From Rubrobacter calidifluminis (GTDB lineage: Bacteria > Actinomycetota > Rubrobacteria > Rubrobacterales > Rubrobacteraceae): 64,000 nt of DNA. The notes below the pieces were generated by a model. That model was not told the origin of the DNA, made no database searches, and worked only from the letters and a program-made list of their open reading frames with translations. A program made the translations under genes and the position numbers. The DNA lies in NCBI RefSeq assembly GCF_028617075.1, contig NZ_JAQKGV010000011.1, positions 55,329 to 119,328 on the forward strand, written 5' to 3'. Of this stretch, positions 27,959-37,215 are shown one piece after another. Position 1 is the stretch's first letter. Every line of letters starts with the position of its first letter.

Positions 27959-28972
27959 ATGAAACCCACTGATATGAGCGGCACCTGGTTCGCCCTCGGA
28001 ACCTTCGCGGACGGCAGCCACGTCTTCCCGGGCCTCGTGCTGGAGGAAGAGCGTGTGGTGGACCTCTCCAGAACGGAGGTGCCCGGCGCGGGGCGCTTCT
28101 CATCCACCCGCGAGATCCTACAGGAGTGGGATGCGAACCTCGCGGCGCTGGCCGGCCTCGCGGAACGGGGCACCTCAGAGAGCCGCGATCTCGCCTCGCT
28201 GCGGGTGCTGCCGCCCGTCGAGCCGATCCAGATCCTGCAGAGCGGGGCCAACTACCACAGGCACGTGGTCGACCTGATCGTCGCCGAGGCGAAGGCCGGG
28301 AACCCCCGGATGAGCGCCGGAGAGGAGGCCGAGGTGCGCCGTCGCGGCGAGAGGCTCATGGATGAACGCGTCGCGCACGGAGAGCCCTATCTCTTCCTTG
28401 GCTCCCCGACCGCCCTCTGCGGGGCCTACGACGACGTCGTGCTCCCCGCCAGGGGAGATCAGCACGACTGGGAACTCGAGCTCGTCGCAGTAATCGGAAG
28501 GAGCGGTCGCCACGTATCCCCAGGGCAGGCTCTCGACCTCGTCGCCGGGTACACCATCGCCAACGACATCACCACCCGCGACCTCGTCTACCGACCCGAC
28601 CTCAAGGCCATAGGCACCGACTGGCTCCGCTCCAAGAACGCGCCCACCTTTCTGCCGACCGGGCCCTACATCGTTCCCAAAGAACTCGTCGGCGACCCGG
28701 CGGAGCTGCGCATCACCCTCAGGCTCAACGGCAAGATCATGCAGGACGAGTCCACCGCGGACATGATCTTCGACGTCGCCCGGCTCGTCTCCTACGCGTC
28801 GTCCAGGGTGACGCTCCGGCCCGGAGACCTCATCCTCACCGGCTCCCCCGCGGGCAACGGCTCGCACTGGGGGCGCTTTCTCAAAGAAGGCGACGTGATG
28901 GAGTGTGAGATCACCGGTCTCGGCATGCAGCGCAACTGCTGCACGCCGGAGAAAGGAGGATACAGGAAATGA
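27959..28972 (+). CDS. Fumarylacetoacetate hydrolase (FAH) family protein
   Basis: FAH-superfamily enzymes hydrolyse or decarboxylate acylpyruvate-type products of ring cleavage. The 337-residue protein shows the metal-binding pattern DWELELVAVIGR and the strand AGYTIANDITTRDLV, with GDLILTGSPAG at the C-terminal end of the fold. ATG 27959 has GGAGGAGG upstream; the longer upstream frame overlaps the monooxygenase and is not coding. The stop overlaps the MFS gene as ATGA. In this operon it should act after the extradiol cleavage. Confidence 0.88.
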   Translation: MKPTDMSGTWFALGTFADGSHVFPGLVLEEERVVDLSRTEVPGAGRFSSTREILQEWDANLAALAGLAERGTSESRDLASLRVLPPVEPIQILQSGANYHRHVVDLIVAEAKAGNPRMSAGEEAEVRRRGERLMDERVAHGEPYLFLGSPTALCGAYDDVVLPARGDQHDWELELVAVIGRSGRHVSPGQALDLVAGYTIANDITTRDLVYRPDLKAIGTDWLRSKNAPTFLPTGPYIVPKELVGDPAELRITLRLNGKIMQDESTADMIFDVARLVSYASSRVTLRPGDLILTGSPAGNGSHWGRFLKEGDVMECEITGLGMQRNCCTPEKGGYRK

Positions 28973-30306
28973 GCGAGCACGGAACACCGGCCGGGAACAC
29001 TGCAGGAGGAGATCCTCTCGTTCCCGAAGCCGTCGCGCAGACCGTGACGGCAGAACCCCGAAGAAGGGTGGGTCTTGGTTTCATCCTGGCTTTCTCCCTG
29101 GCTTACATGAGTGCCTGGATGGCTTACCTCACGCCGCCCTTCGTCGCGATGGCCGTAAAGGTCCGTCAGATCGATCCGGCAGGTAGTGCCGGGAGCCTGG
29201 CCTTCGTGCTGGGCGTCGGTGGTCTCTTCGCGATCGTCGCCTACCCCATCTTCGGCAAGCTCAGCGATCGCACCCCCTCCAGATTCGGGATGCGCCGTCC
29301 CTGGATAGCCGGAGGGTGGCTGGTCGGCACCATCGGTCTGCTCTTATGCGGGATGGGCCAGAGCATACACGTTGTTCTCCTGGGCTGGATCATCGCCCAG
29401 CTCGGGCTGAGTGCACTGCTGGCAACCCTTGTGGCTCTACTGCCAGACCACGTCCCGATGAGCCAACGGGGACTGGTTTCGGGATTCCTGGGTATGGGAA
29501 TCCCCGTCGGAGCGATCGGAGGCACGTTCATAGCCCAGTCAGTCTCGGGCACGATTCCGCTCATGTTCCTGTTGCCAGCCGGTGTGGCCTTCGTATGCAT
29601 AGCCATCCTCTTCAGCATCCTCGAAGATCGCAGGCTCGGTCTGGAACAGGTCAGAACACTGCCCCGCTACGGGTTGCGGGAATTCCTGGACAGCTTCTGG
29701 GTGAACCCACGCCGGCACCCGGATTTCGGGTGGGCCTGGCTCAGCCGGTTCCTGGTTTTCATGGGCGTGGATACGCTCGTGACCTACCAGGCCTTCTACC
29801 TCATAAACCATCTCGGACTGGATCCGGAGAAGGTCGCCCAGTTCGTCTTCCTCGGCACGCTGGTCCACTACGGGGCGCTCGTCCTGGTCAGCGTCGTTGG
29901 CGGATGGCTCTCCGACAGGCTCGGCAGGCGCAAAGTCTTCGTGATGAGCGCCGCGGCACTCTACGGGATAGGGCTCGCATTCATCGCCTTTGCACCCTCT
30001 TTCGAGGTGTTCTTGATCGGCATGGCGATAACCGGTCTCGCCGAAGGAATCTACTCGGCGGTCGACCTCGCCCTCGTAGCCGACGTACTGCCGCATCCAG
30101 ACAACGTGGCCAAGGATCTTGGCGTCTTCCAGATCACCAGTTCGCTTCCGCAATCCCTCGCTCCCGCCGTTGCTCCGATTTTCCTCTCCATCCCGCTGTC
30201 TGGAGGCGGTCAGCCGGGCGGAAACTACACGGCACTCTTCGCGATAGCGGCGTTGCTCGCCTTCCTCGGTGCTCTGGCCGTGCGTCCTATTCGAGGCGTC
30301 AGATGA
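28969..30306 (+). CDS. MFS transporter
   Basis: A 445-residue integral membrane protein with about 12 hydrophobic segments, for example LGFILAFSLAYMSAWMAYL, and the MFS motif A region GKLSDRTPSRFGMRRPW between helices 2 and 3. Repeated motif A in the second half is GWLSDRLGRRKVFVMS. Its place between ring-cleavage genes suggests uptake of the cluster A substrate, or export of an intermediate. The ATG overlaps the FAH stop and the TGA overlaps the amidohydrolase ATG, so it is tightly coupled to both. Confidence 0.9.
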   Translation: MSEHGTPAGNTAGGDPLVPEAVAQTVTAEPRRRVGLGFILAFSLAYMSAWMAYLTPPFVAMAVKVRQIDPAGSAGSLAFVLGVGGLFAIVAYPIFGKLSDRTPSRFGMRRPWIAGGWLVGTIGLLLCGMGQSIHVVLLGWIIAQLGLSALLATLVALLPDHVPMSQRGLVSGFLGMGIPVGAIGGTFIAQSVSGTIPLMFLLPAGVAFVCIAILFSILEDRRLGLEQVRTLPRYGLREFLDSFWVNPRRHPDFGWAWLSRFLVFMGVDTLVTYQAFYLINHLGLDPEKVAQFVFLGTLVHYGALVLVSVVGGWLSDRLGRRKVFVMSAAALYGIGLAFIAFAPSFEVFLIGMAITGLAEGIYSAVDLALVADVLPHPDNVAKDLGVFQITSSLPQSLAPAVAPIFLSIPLSGGGQPGGNYTALFAIAALLAFLGALAVRPIRGVR

Positions 30307-31394
30307 GCGTCGATCGCCCGGCCAGCAGTGTGGTGGACGTCCATACCCATGCCGTAGTGCCAGAGGCATTTGAGATCGTCGCCAATGAGAATGGCTTCCG
30401 GCTCGAGCGCGAGGCCGATCTGGCGAACTTCGGCTCAGAGACCATGAAACACCAGCTGGCAATGTTGGAGGAGATCGAAGCACCCCTCACCGATCCAGAG
30501 AGACGTCTTGAGGCAATGGACCGCCAGGGGGTGGACATACAGCTCGTAAGCCCCTCCCCCGCCCACTATCACACCTGGGCGGAGCCCGAGCTCGCTCGAC
30601 TCATAGCTCGTACCGTGAACGAGGGTATCGCCAGATTTTGCAACTCTCATCCGGACCGCTTCGTCGGGCTCGGGTTCGCCCCGATCCAGCACCCAGACGT
30701 CGCCGAAGAGGCAATGGCGCATGCCGTCGTCGAGCTTGGTCTCAAGGGCGTGGAGATAACGACCTCGGCTCCTGGCAGAGAGCTCGGCGACGAGGCATAT
30801 CGGGGCTTCTGGGCGCGGGCAGAGGAGCTGGGTGCTCTGGTCTTCATCCACCCCTGGGGGTGCACGCTGGGCGAACGCCTGAACCGTCACTATCTCGCCA
30901 ACATCGTCGGCAACCCCGTCGAGACCACCGTGGCGCTCTCCCACCTCATCTTCTCCGGGCTCCTGGACTACCACCCGGATCTCAGGATCCTCGCCGCTCA
31001 CGGTGGGGGTTATCTGCCCTTCTACACCGGTCGCTCCGACCACGGCTGGAAGGTCAGGCAAGAGATCCGCACCCCCAGAGAGCTACCGAGCAGCTATCTG
31101 AGAAGGCTCTATTTCGACTCTCTTGTCTACGAACCAGAGGCGCTGGCGTACCTCGTCTCGCGGGTCGGGGCCGAACGGGTGCTGCTCGGATCCGACTTCC
31201 CCTTCGACATGGGCGTCGAGGACCCGGTTGGACACGTCCACGCATCACCAGGCCTGGATGCGGCCGGACGGGATGCCATTTGCGGAGCCAACGCCACCAG
31301 GCTGCTGGGACTGGGCGAAAGGAGCGTGCAACGTCCCGAAGACCGCAGGACGACCGGAGTGAAGCTCTCGCCCGGGAAAGGAGTGGGAACGTGA
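30303..31394 (+). CDS. ACMSD-like amidohydrolase (probable decarboxylase)
   Basis: Amidohydrolase-2 family members include aminocarboxymuconate-semialdehyde decarboxylase and 2,3-dihydroxybenzoate or gamma-resorcylate decarboxylases. The 363-residue product has the metal ligands HxH in VDVHTHAVVPE, a His in FIHPWGCTLG, His in LAAHGGGYLPF, and Asp in LGSDFPFDMG. In cluster A it could decarboxylate a ring or a ring-cleavage product. ATG 30303 overlaps the MFS stop. The C-terminal 25 residues after LLGLGERS are charged and look unstructured. Confidence 0.86.
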   Translation: MSVDRPASSVVDVHTHAVVPEAFEIVANENGFRLEREADLANFGSETMKHQLAMLEEIEAPLTDPERRLEAMDRQGVDIQLVSPSPAHYHTWAEPELARLIARTVNEGIARFCNSHPDRFVGLGFAPIQHPDVAEEAMAHAVVELGLKGVEITTSAPGRELGDEAYRGFWARAEELGALVFIHPWGCTLGERLNRHYLANIVGNPVETTVALSHLIFSGLLDYHPDLRILAAHGGGYLPFYTGRSDHGWKVRQEIRTPRELPSSYLRRLYFDSLVYEPEALAYLVSRVGAERVLLGSDFPFDMGVEDPVGHVHASPGLDAAGRDAICGANATRLLGLGERSVQRPEDRRTTGVKLSPGKGVGT

Positions 31395-32271
31395 GCACCC
31401 TGGTGAACTTCATAGACGACGCGATGCGGCGCCCACGCCGCGACGCTCGTCCGCCGCGGGAGGGTGTTCTCGCTGTCGATGAGTTTCGATTCCATGGGCC
31501 CCAGAAGGAGATCATGGGCCGGAGCAACCCGGTCCATACCATGCCTGAGACCGGGGACGAAGCCATGCACGGACGGCAGGATTTTCCCCACGGTATCGGA
31601 GGAGTGGACGATGTGATCTTCGTGCCCCTCCAGAGAACGACCCACTGGGCCGGGCTCGGGCACATCTTCGACCGCGGCCTGGCCTACAACGGCCGCCCCG
31701 CCGACGAGGTCGTGGTGTCGGCAGGTGATCTCGTAACCGGCATAGAGAACGTGGCAGCCGACATCGTGGGTCGGGGCGCGCTCCTAGACTTCGGGCATGC
31801 GATCGGTGAAGACGGTGAGCTTAACGCCGGCTTCGCCATCACCGAGGAGCACATCCACCAGACCATCGAGAGGCGAGGCCCCACCTCCGTGGTCGGCCGA
31901 GGAGACCCGGTCCTGGCAAGGATCGGTCAGCTCTCGCGTTGCCAACGGGAAGGATGGGGGCACTCTGCTCGCGGAGACGCTCCGGAGTTCTCGTTCTCCA
32001 CCGCGCGGTGGCTCCATAGGACCGAGATGGCCGCGATCGCCACCGACACCCGGGACTTTGAGCTCCGCCCTCTCAGTTCAAGGAGGCGTTCTCGCCGCTG
32101 CACCAGGTCGTCATCCCGAACATGGGCCTTACTATCGGTGAGATGTTCGATCTTGGAGCGCTGGCCGAAGACCGCGCCCGAGATGGTGTCTACGAGCTCC
32201 TTCTCATGGCAGGCCCTCTGCCTGTCACCGGGACGGCAGGTGCACCAGTCGATACGATGGCCGTGAAGTGA
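31391..32271 (+). pseudogene. Cyclase family protein, frameshifted
   Basis: The frame starts at GTG 31391 (overlapping the previous stop) and reads a cyclase-like protein (PVHTMPETGDEAMHGRQDFP, RTTHWAGLGHIFDRG, YNGRPADEVV) up to DTRDFELRP at about 32071. Past that point the same frame becomes Arg/Ser-rich nonsense, while the -1 frame continues sensibly with QFKEAFSPLHQVVIPNMG, GEMFDLGALAEDRARDG and VYELLLMAGPLPVTG to TGA 32269-32271. One base is missing in the CGCCCTCTC stretch at 32066-32074. In the motif region the Asp expected four residues after TH is Ala. Either the gene is decaying or the base loss is a sequencing error. Confidence 0.82.
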
Positions 32272-32332
32272 TGGATCGGATGACGGCACCTGCGGCGGAG
32301 TCTGTGCGATCGATCCTGCGGAGGAGAAACAC

Positions 32333-33784
32333 ATGAGCACATTCGAAGGCAAGATCTACTGGCGGGGTGAGTACGGATACGAGGAAGAGAGAACTGGTGC
32401 CGTCTTCAACGCTCGCAAACCAGATCGATTCCCGGCCGCCATCCTCAAAGCCGCGGGTGAGAACGACGTGATGGCTGGCGTGCGACTGGCCCGGGAGCGA
32501 GGACTGAAAGTCTCTGTACGCTCGGGCGGACACAGCTGGGTAGGCTGGGGGCTTCGGGACGAGGCCCTCCTCATAGACCTCTCCCAGATACGCGAGATAT
32601 CTCTCGACCCCGACTCAATGATCGTGCGCGCCAGTCCGGCGGTCAACGGCGGGGCCGAACTGGACCCTTTTCTGGCCAGGCATGGCCTTTTCTTCCCTGG
32701 AGGACATTGCCCGGGACCAGGTCTCGGCGGGTTTCTCCTACAGGGAGGGATGGGATGGAACTGCCGGGGGTGGGGTTGGGCCTGTGAGCGCATTGAGGCC
32801 GTAGACGTCGTCACCGCTGACGGAGAACCGGTCAGGGCGGACGAGAACCAGAATGCGGATCTGCTCTGGGCCGCGCGGGGTGCCGGGCCCGGTTTTTTCG
32901 GCGTGGTGACGCGCTTCCACCTCAGGACGATGCCGCGCCCGGGGATGATCGCCCAGAGCACCTACGTGTATCCGCTGGACCTCTACGAGGAGGTGATGCA
33001 CTGGATCTACGAGGTACACACCGACCTCGCACCCAGCGTAGAGCTGGTGGTCGTCGGGTGCAGGTTCCCACTGCCTCAGGAGGCCCGGCATCAGGGAGAT
33101 CCCGTCATAGTCGTCGACGGCGTTGCATTCGTCGATACGCTCGAGGAGGCGACCAGGGCACTCTCCCCGCTCGAAACGTGTCCGGTAGTGGACCGGGCGC
33201 TCGTGCAGCGCTCTGCAAGGCCGACGACCATGGAAGCCCTGCGGGCCATCCAGAGAAATCAGAACCCAGAAGGACACCGTTACGCAGCGGATAACGCCTG
33301 GCTCTCCGCCGGACCAGGAGATGCCGTGCCGGCCCTGCGCGAGTTGTTTGCCACGATACCCAACGAGAAGTCCTTCGTCCTCTGGTTCAGCATGTCGCCC
33401 CTCCGTCAAATACCCGACATGGCCCTCTCCCTGCAAACCGACGTCTATCTTGCCGTATACACGATATGGGAGGATGAGGCCGACGACGAAGCCTGTCAAC
33501 GCTGGCTCACTTCCCAGATGCGTCGGATAGAGCCGATCACGGCGGGACTCTTCCTGGCGGACGCAGACCTTGTGAGTCGCCCGGCCAGGTTCATGGCCGA
33601 AGACAACTGGCGCCGCCTGCAAAAGCTGCGTACCCGGTACGACCCAGACGGCCTGTTCTGCTCTTACCTGGCGGCGGAGGATGTTCCGCTCAACACCAAT
33701 AAGTGGACCATCAGGAGTGACAGATGGTCTCGTCATGGCTCCGAGAAGAACGAGGAGGCTGAAAGTGCGAATAGCGAGATATGA
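32333..33784 (+). CDS. FAD-linked oxidase, berberine-bridge/6-hydroxynicotine oxidase type
   Basis: These enzymes use covalently bound FAD to oxidise C-N or C-O bonds with O2. The 483-residue product has the FAD-linking His in VSVRSGGHSWVGWGL, the second PP-loop region GGHCPGPGLGGFLLQGGMGW containing a Cys in the position used for bicovalent FAD, and a C-terminal BBE-type end (RLQKLRTRYDPDGLF). The family includes 6-hydroxy-D-nicotine oxidase. With the flavin hydroxylase in the same cluster this allows, but does not prove, an N-heterocyclic substrate. The C-terminus overlaps the next gene by 20 bases. Confidence 0.86.
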   Translation: MSTFEGKIYWRGEYGYEEERTGAVFNARKPDRFPAAILKAAGENDVMAGVRLARERGLKVSVRSGGHSWVGWGLRDEALLIDLSQIREISLDPDSMIVRASPAVNGGAELDPFLARHGLFFPGGHCPGPGLGGFLLQGGMGWNCRGWGWACERIEAVDVVTADGEPVRADENQNADLLWAARGAGPGFFGVVTRFHLRTMPRPGMIAQSTYVYPLDLYEEVMHWIYEVHTDLAPSVELVVVGCRFPLPQEARHQGDPVIVVDGVAFVDTLEEATRALSPLETCPVVDRALVQRSARPTTMEALRAIQRNQNPEGHRYAADNAWLSAGPGDAVPALRELFATIPNEKSFVLWFSMSPLRQIPDMALSLQTDVYLAVYTIWEDEADDEACQRWLTSQMRRIEPITAGLFLADADLVSRPARFMAEDNWRRLQKLRTRYDPDGLFCSYLAAEDVPLNTNKWTIRSDRWSRHGSEKNEEAESANSEI

Positions 33785-34727
33785 ATCCGGAGGCGTGGAA
33801 AGGCTCGGCGTTGTCTCCGGAGAGGAGATCCACCCGCTGCCGGAGGGAGTAAACCTCCTTCGATTGCTCGCCGCCGAACCGGAAGAGCGTGAGCGGATCA
33901 CGCGGGCCGCGGAGGCACCGGTTGCCCTCTCCGGCGTTCGCCTGCTGGCTCCGCTCCGCCCACCCACGCTGCGGGATTTCGTGGTCTTCGAGGAGCACGT
34001 CGAGGGCGTTACCAGAAGCGTCTCGGGGGAGGGGGGGATCCCCGAAACCTGGTACGAGATCCCCACCTTTTACTTCGGCAACCCCTACTCCGTGATCGGC
34101 CCCTACGACCCCGTGCCGATCCCACCGGGCTGCCGGGCGCTGGACTTCGAGCTGGAGGTGGCCGCGATCGTGGGCCGGGCCGGGAGCGATCTGACGCCGG
34201 AGGAGGCGCGCGTACACATCGCGGGTTACACGATCCTCAACGACTGGTCCGCCCGCGACCTCCAGCGCCACGAGATGCAGATCGGACTGGGACCCGCCAA
34301 GGGGAAGGACTTCGCGAACACCCTCGGTCCCTGGATCGTAACCTCAGACGAGCTGGAGCCCTACCGCCGCGGCGACCGACTCGACCTCGAGATGGAGGTC
34401 TACGTGAACGGTGAAAAGATCGGAGACGACACCCTGGCCAACATGGCCTGGTCTTTTGAGGAACTGGCAGCCTACGCCTCGCGCGGCACCTGGATCATGC
34501 CGGGAGACGTGCTGGGATCAGGCACCTGCGGCTCTGGGTGCCTCGCCGAGCTGTGGGGGAGAACGGGCAGGCAGGAGCCGCCGCCGCTTGAGGCGGGCGA
34601 CGTGGTGCGGATGACCGTCGAGGGGATCGGCGAGATCGAAAACCGCATCGTCGAGGGTGTGACTCCCGTGCCAATCCCCCGCGCACGGGCCGCCGCTTAC
34701 AGGAGGAAGCGCGCGTGGGGCGGGTAG
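33765..34727 (+). CDS. Fumarylacetoacetate hydrolase (FAH) family protein
   Basis: The second FAH enzyme of cluster A, 320 residues. Features are LRDFVVFEEHVEG, the metal-binding ALDFELEVAAIVGRAG, YTILNDWSARDLQ and the C-terminal GDVLGSGTCGSG. The architecture with a full-length N-terminal part and TWYEIPTFYFGNP matches FAH-like hydrolases of aromatic pathways and is close in style to the FAH gene of cluster B. GTG 33765 is chosen because AGGAGG (33753-33758) lies at ideal distance; a longer frame from 33681 runs inside the oxidase gene. Confidence 0.87.
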   Translation: MRIARYESGGVERLGVVSGEEIHPLPEGVNLLRLLAAEPEERERITRAAEAPVALSGVRLLAPLRPPTLRDFVVFEEHVEGVTRSVSGEGGIPETWYEIPTFYFGNPYSVIGPYDPVPIPPGCRALDFELEVAAIVGRAGSDLTPEEARVHIAGYTILNDWSARDLQRHEMQIGLGPAKGKDFANTLGPWIVTSDELEPYRRGDRLDLEMEVYVNGEKIGDDTLANMAWSFEELAAYASRGTWIMPGDVLGSGTCGSGCLAELWGRTGRQEPPPLEAGDVVRMTVEGIGEIENRIVEGVTPVPIPRARAAAYRRKRAWGG

Positions 34728-35491
34728 AGGGCAGGGTCATCGTGGTCACCGGGGCCGCCCGCGGGCAGGGCGCGGCGGAGGCGGCCGCGCTCGCCCGCGA
34801 GGGTGCCGTCGTCGTGGCGGCAGACGTCGCCGAGATACCGGACACAACGATCCCTTATGTCTCTTACCGGAAGCTCGACGTCACCTGCCCGGAGGATTGG
34901 CAAGCCCTCCGGACCTTCCTGGAAGAGCAGTACGGCCGGGTAGACGGGCTCGTGAACAACGCCGGGCTCACCCACCGGGCACGCCTCGGGGAGGTGGCAC
35001 TCGCGGACTGGGAGCATGTTTTCTCCGTCAACGTCACCGGGGTGCTTCTCGGTATACAGACGCTCTTGCCTCTCATGCCGCGTGGCGCCTCGATCGTCAA
35101 CGTCGGTTCGCTCGCGGCGCTCACCGGACACTACACCGTGGCTTACACGGCGAGCAAGTGGGCGCTCAGGGGTCTCTCGCGGGTCGCCAGCATGGAGCTC
35201 GGTCCGCGCGGCATCCGGGTCAACACGATCCACCCGGGCTACATAGAAACCCCGATGACCGCCTCGGCCCCACCAGCCTTTCTCAAGGCCAACGACGCCG
35301 CCACCCCGCTCGGTCGGCCCGGGACTGTGCATGAGGTCGCACCACTCGTGGTTTTCCTCCTCTCTGGAGAATCCTCGTACATAAACGGAGCGGAGATCCC
35401 GGTCGACGGCGGCCAGTGGGCTCACGGTGGGGCTAAATTCCTCTCCGACGCGCTACAGCGAGAGGCGATGGAAAGATCGAAAGGAGACTGA
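34715..35491 (+). CDS. SDR family NAD(P)-dependent oxidoreductase
   Basis: A 258-residue short-chain dehydrogenase with the cofactor loop VTGAARGQGAAE, the NNAG motif (LVNNAGLTHRA), catalytic Ser in NVGSLAALTG, and the intact catalytic YTASK. The end IPVDGGQWAHG is typical. GTG 34715 has AGGAGG upstream and overlaps the FAH gene by 13 bases. It probably oxidises or reduces a hydroxyl or keto group of a cluster A intermediate. Confidence 0.88.
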   Translation: MGRVEGRVIVVTGAARGQGAAEAAALAREGAVVVAADVAEIPDTTIPYVSYRKLDVTCPEDWQALRTFLEEQYGRVDGLVNNAGLTHRARLGEVALADWEHVFSVNVTGVLLGIQTLLPLMPRGASIVNVGSLAALTGHYTVAYTASKWALRGLSRVASMELGPRGIRVNTIHPGYIETPMTASAPPAFLKANDAATPLGRPGTVHEVAPLVVFLLSGESSYINGAEIPVDGGQWAHGGAKFLSDALQREAMERSKGD

Positions 35492-35496
35492 GGAGA

Positions 35497-35790
35497 ATGG
35501 CTTACGTGGTTGCGGCGAAATGGGTTGCGAAAGAAGGAGCGGAGGAGAAGGTTCTGGCGGCGATACGGAAGCTGATCCCGGCATCACGCAACGAGCCGGG
35601 GTGCCTCTTCTACCAGCCCAATCAGGATCCGGATAACCCGCGGGTGTTCTTCTTCTACGAGATCTACACGGATGAGAAGGCCTACGAAGCGCACGGCGCC
35701 TCGGAGCATTTCCAGCGGTATGGCTTCGGGGAGGCGATCCCCGCGCTCGAGAGCCGAGAGCGCAGCTTCTACCAGACGATAGATCTCTAG
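35497..35790 (+). CDS. Antibiotic-biosynthesis-monooxygenase (ABM) domain protein
   Basis: A 97-residue ferredoxin-fold protein of the ABM/YgiN quinol monooxygenase type: YVVAAKWVAKEG, SRNEPGCLFYQPNQDP, FFFYEIYTDEKAYEAH and SEHFQRYG. Such small proteins oxidise quinols or act as dimeric helpers without cofactor. It aligns without gaps to the 97-residue protein of cluster B (49723-50016) with 66 identical positions by my hand count, so the two clusters share a duplicated step. The ATG has CTGAGGAG upstream, six bases after the SDR stop. Confidence 0.85.
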   Translation: MAYVVAAKWVAKEGAEEKVLAAIRKLIPASRNEPGCLFYQPNQDPDNPRVFFFYEIYTDEKAYEAHGASEHFQRYGFGEAIPALESRERSFYQTIDL

Positions 35791-35796
35791 CGCGAG

Positions 35797-36585
35797 ATGG
35801 GACGGCTCGACGGCAAGGTCACTCCGATCTCCGGGACGGCGCGGGGACAGGGAAGGGCGGCAGCACTGCGCTTCGCCGCCGAGGGAGCCCTCGTGGTCGG
35901 CGGCGATCTCCTGAAAGAAGCAGCGGTGGAGACGGTGAAGATCGTCAGGAAACTCGGCGGCACGATGCTCAGTGTGGATTCGCTGGACGTGACCGACGAA
36001 TCGTCCGTCAGTTCCTGGATCCAGACGGCCGCAAATGCTTTCGGCAAGACAGACATCCTCTACAACAACGCTGGAGCCGTGCGCTTCGTGTCCGTGGATG
36101 AGCAATCGTTCGATGACTGGCGCTTCACCCTCACGGCGGAACTCGACTCCGTCTTTCTGGCTTGCAAACATGCCTGGGGATTCCTCAAAGAGGGAGGAGG
36201 TGGCGCAATCATCAACATCGGGTCTACCGCCGGTATGCGGGGCTCCATGACCAACGCCCGGACCGCGCACACCGTGTCCAAAGGCGGCGTCATAGCCCTG
36301 ACCCGCCAACTGGCCGCCGAAGGAGCGAAATACGGCATCCGCGTGAACTGCATCAGCCCCGGCATGATCTCGACCGAGGGGGCGCGAAAGACGCTCCTGC
36401 ATCCGGACCACCCGATGTACGAGATCTCGCAGAGTATCCCGCTCCGCCGTGTTGGGACGCCGGAGGACGTAGTCAGCGCAGCGGTATTCCCCGCCAGCGA
36501 CGAAGCAGCATACATCACCGGGGCGAACCTCGTCGTCGACGGGGGCTGGTCCGCCGCGCTCCCCGGCGCGCGAGATGCGGGATGA
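35797..36585 (+). CDS. SDR family oxidoreductase with His in place of catalytic Tyr
   Basis: A 262-residue short-chain dehydrogenase-like protein with GTARGQGRAAAL, the YNNAG motif, NIGSTAGMRG and the C-terminal ANLVVDGGWSA. Where the catalytic Tyr of YxxxK normally lies the sequence reads HTVSKGG, so His replaces Tyr while the Lys is kept. Other residues of the fold are intact. It may use a different acid, or act as a hydratase or isomerase-like member. It starts six bases after the ABM gene and its stop overlaps the VOC gene by ATGA. Confidence 0.84.
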   Translation: MGRLDGKVTPISGTARGQGRAAALRFAAEGALVVGGDLLKEAAVETVKIVRKLGGTMLSVDSLDVTDESSVSSWIQTAANAFGKTDILYNNAGAVRFVSVDEQSFDDWRFTLTAELDSVFLACKHAWGFLKEGGGGAIINIGSTAGMRGSMTNARTAHTVSKGGVIALTRQLAAEGAKYGIRVNCISPGMISTEGARKTLLHPDHPMYEISQSIPLRRVGTPEDVVSAAVFPASDEAAYITGANLVVDGGWSAALPGARDAG

Positions 36586-37007
36586 ACGGCAAGAGAAGTG
36601 CAGCAGTACGGTTTGAGCTCTATCACGTGGGCATCTCGGTAGCTGACCTCGATGCGATGACAGCCTGGTATGCCAACACTTTGGGCTTCACGGTCGAGGG
36701 TGCCTTCGAGGTGGAGCAGAAGGGTCTACGCGGGCGTCTGCTCTCGCATGCGTGTGGGCTCGGGCTGGAGCTGCTGGAACGGGCTGGCTCCAAGGTGGTC
36801 GGGAACTACTCCGACCCGTTCGCGGCGGCACTGATACGAGGCTACGGGCACATCGCTCTCAGGGTCAGTGACCTGGACGCCTGCTTTGAGCATCTGATCT
36901 CCGCTGGTGCTCGAGCGGTCTGGTCCCCACGACCCGCTCCGATCCCCGGCTCTCGCATGGCCTACGTCTCCGACCCCGAGGGAAACCTGATCGAACTCGT
37001 CACCTGA
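36582..37007 (+). CDS. VOC family (glyoxalase-like) metalloprotein
   Basis: A 141-residue protein with two beta-alpha-beta-beta-beta modules: YHVGISVADLDAMTAWYANTLGF at the start and YGHIALRVSDLDACFEHL in the middle, ending SDPEGNLIELVT. Candidate metal ligands are His15 (YHVG), the central His (GHIAL) and the terminal Glu (LIELV). The family covers glyoxalases, epimerases and ring-cleavage enzymes, so its role as the last gene of cluster A is undetermined. The start ATG overlaps the SDR stop. Confidence 0.82.
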   Translation: MNGKRSAAVRFELYHVGISVADLDAMTAWYANTLGFTVEGAFEVEQKGLRGRLLSHACGLGLELLERAGSKVVGNYSDPFAAALIRGYGHIALRVSDLDACFEHLISAGARAVWSPRPAPIPGSRMAYVSDPEGNLIELVT

Positions 37008-37215
37008 AAGAACTGATGGCGACTACGGTTGTCTTCTTCGGAATGGAACACGGCATCTCTTCCGGACCACCTTGCTCCCGGAGAAGGTGCTCGCGATAAG
37101 CCGCTCGACGTCATTCTCCCAGCCAGACCATCACCCGAAGATACACCCCCATATCACACGGTTTGGGTGCCCCCAGCGACGGTACGTCTCCGGGCGACGT
37201 CAAATCCCTACGGGA
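37008..37215. other. Convergent intergenic gap, no gene seen
   Basis: The 208 bases between the end of cluster A and the end of psuG on the other strand hold no convincing ORF. GACGGTACGTCTCCGGGCGACGTC near 37177-37200 offers only imperfect pairing. I see no clear rho-independent terminator with a T-run on either strand. Confidence 0.5.
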
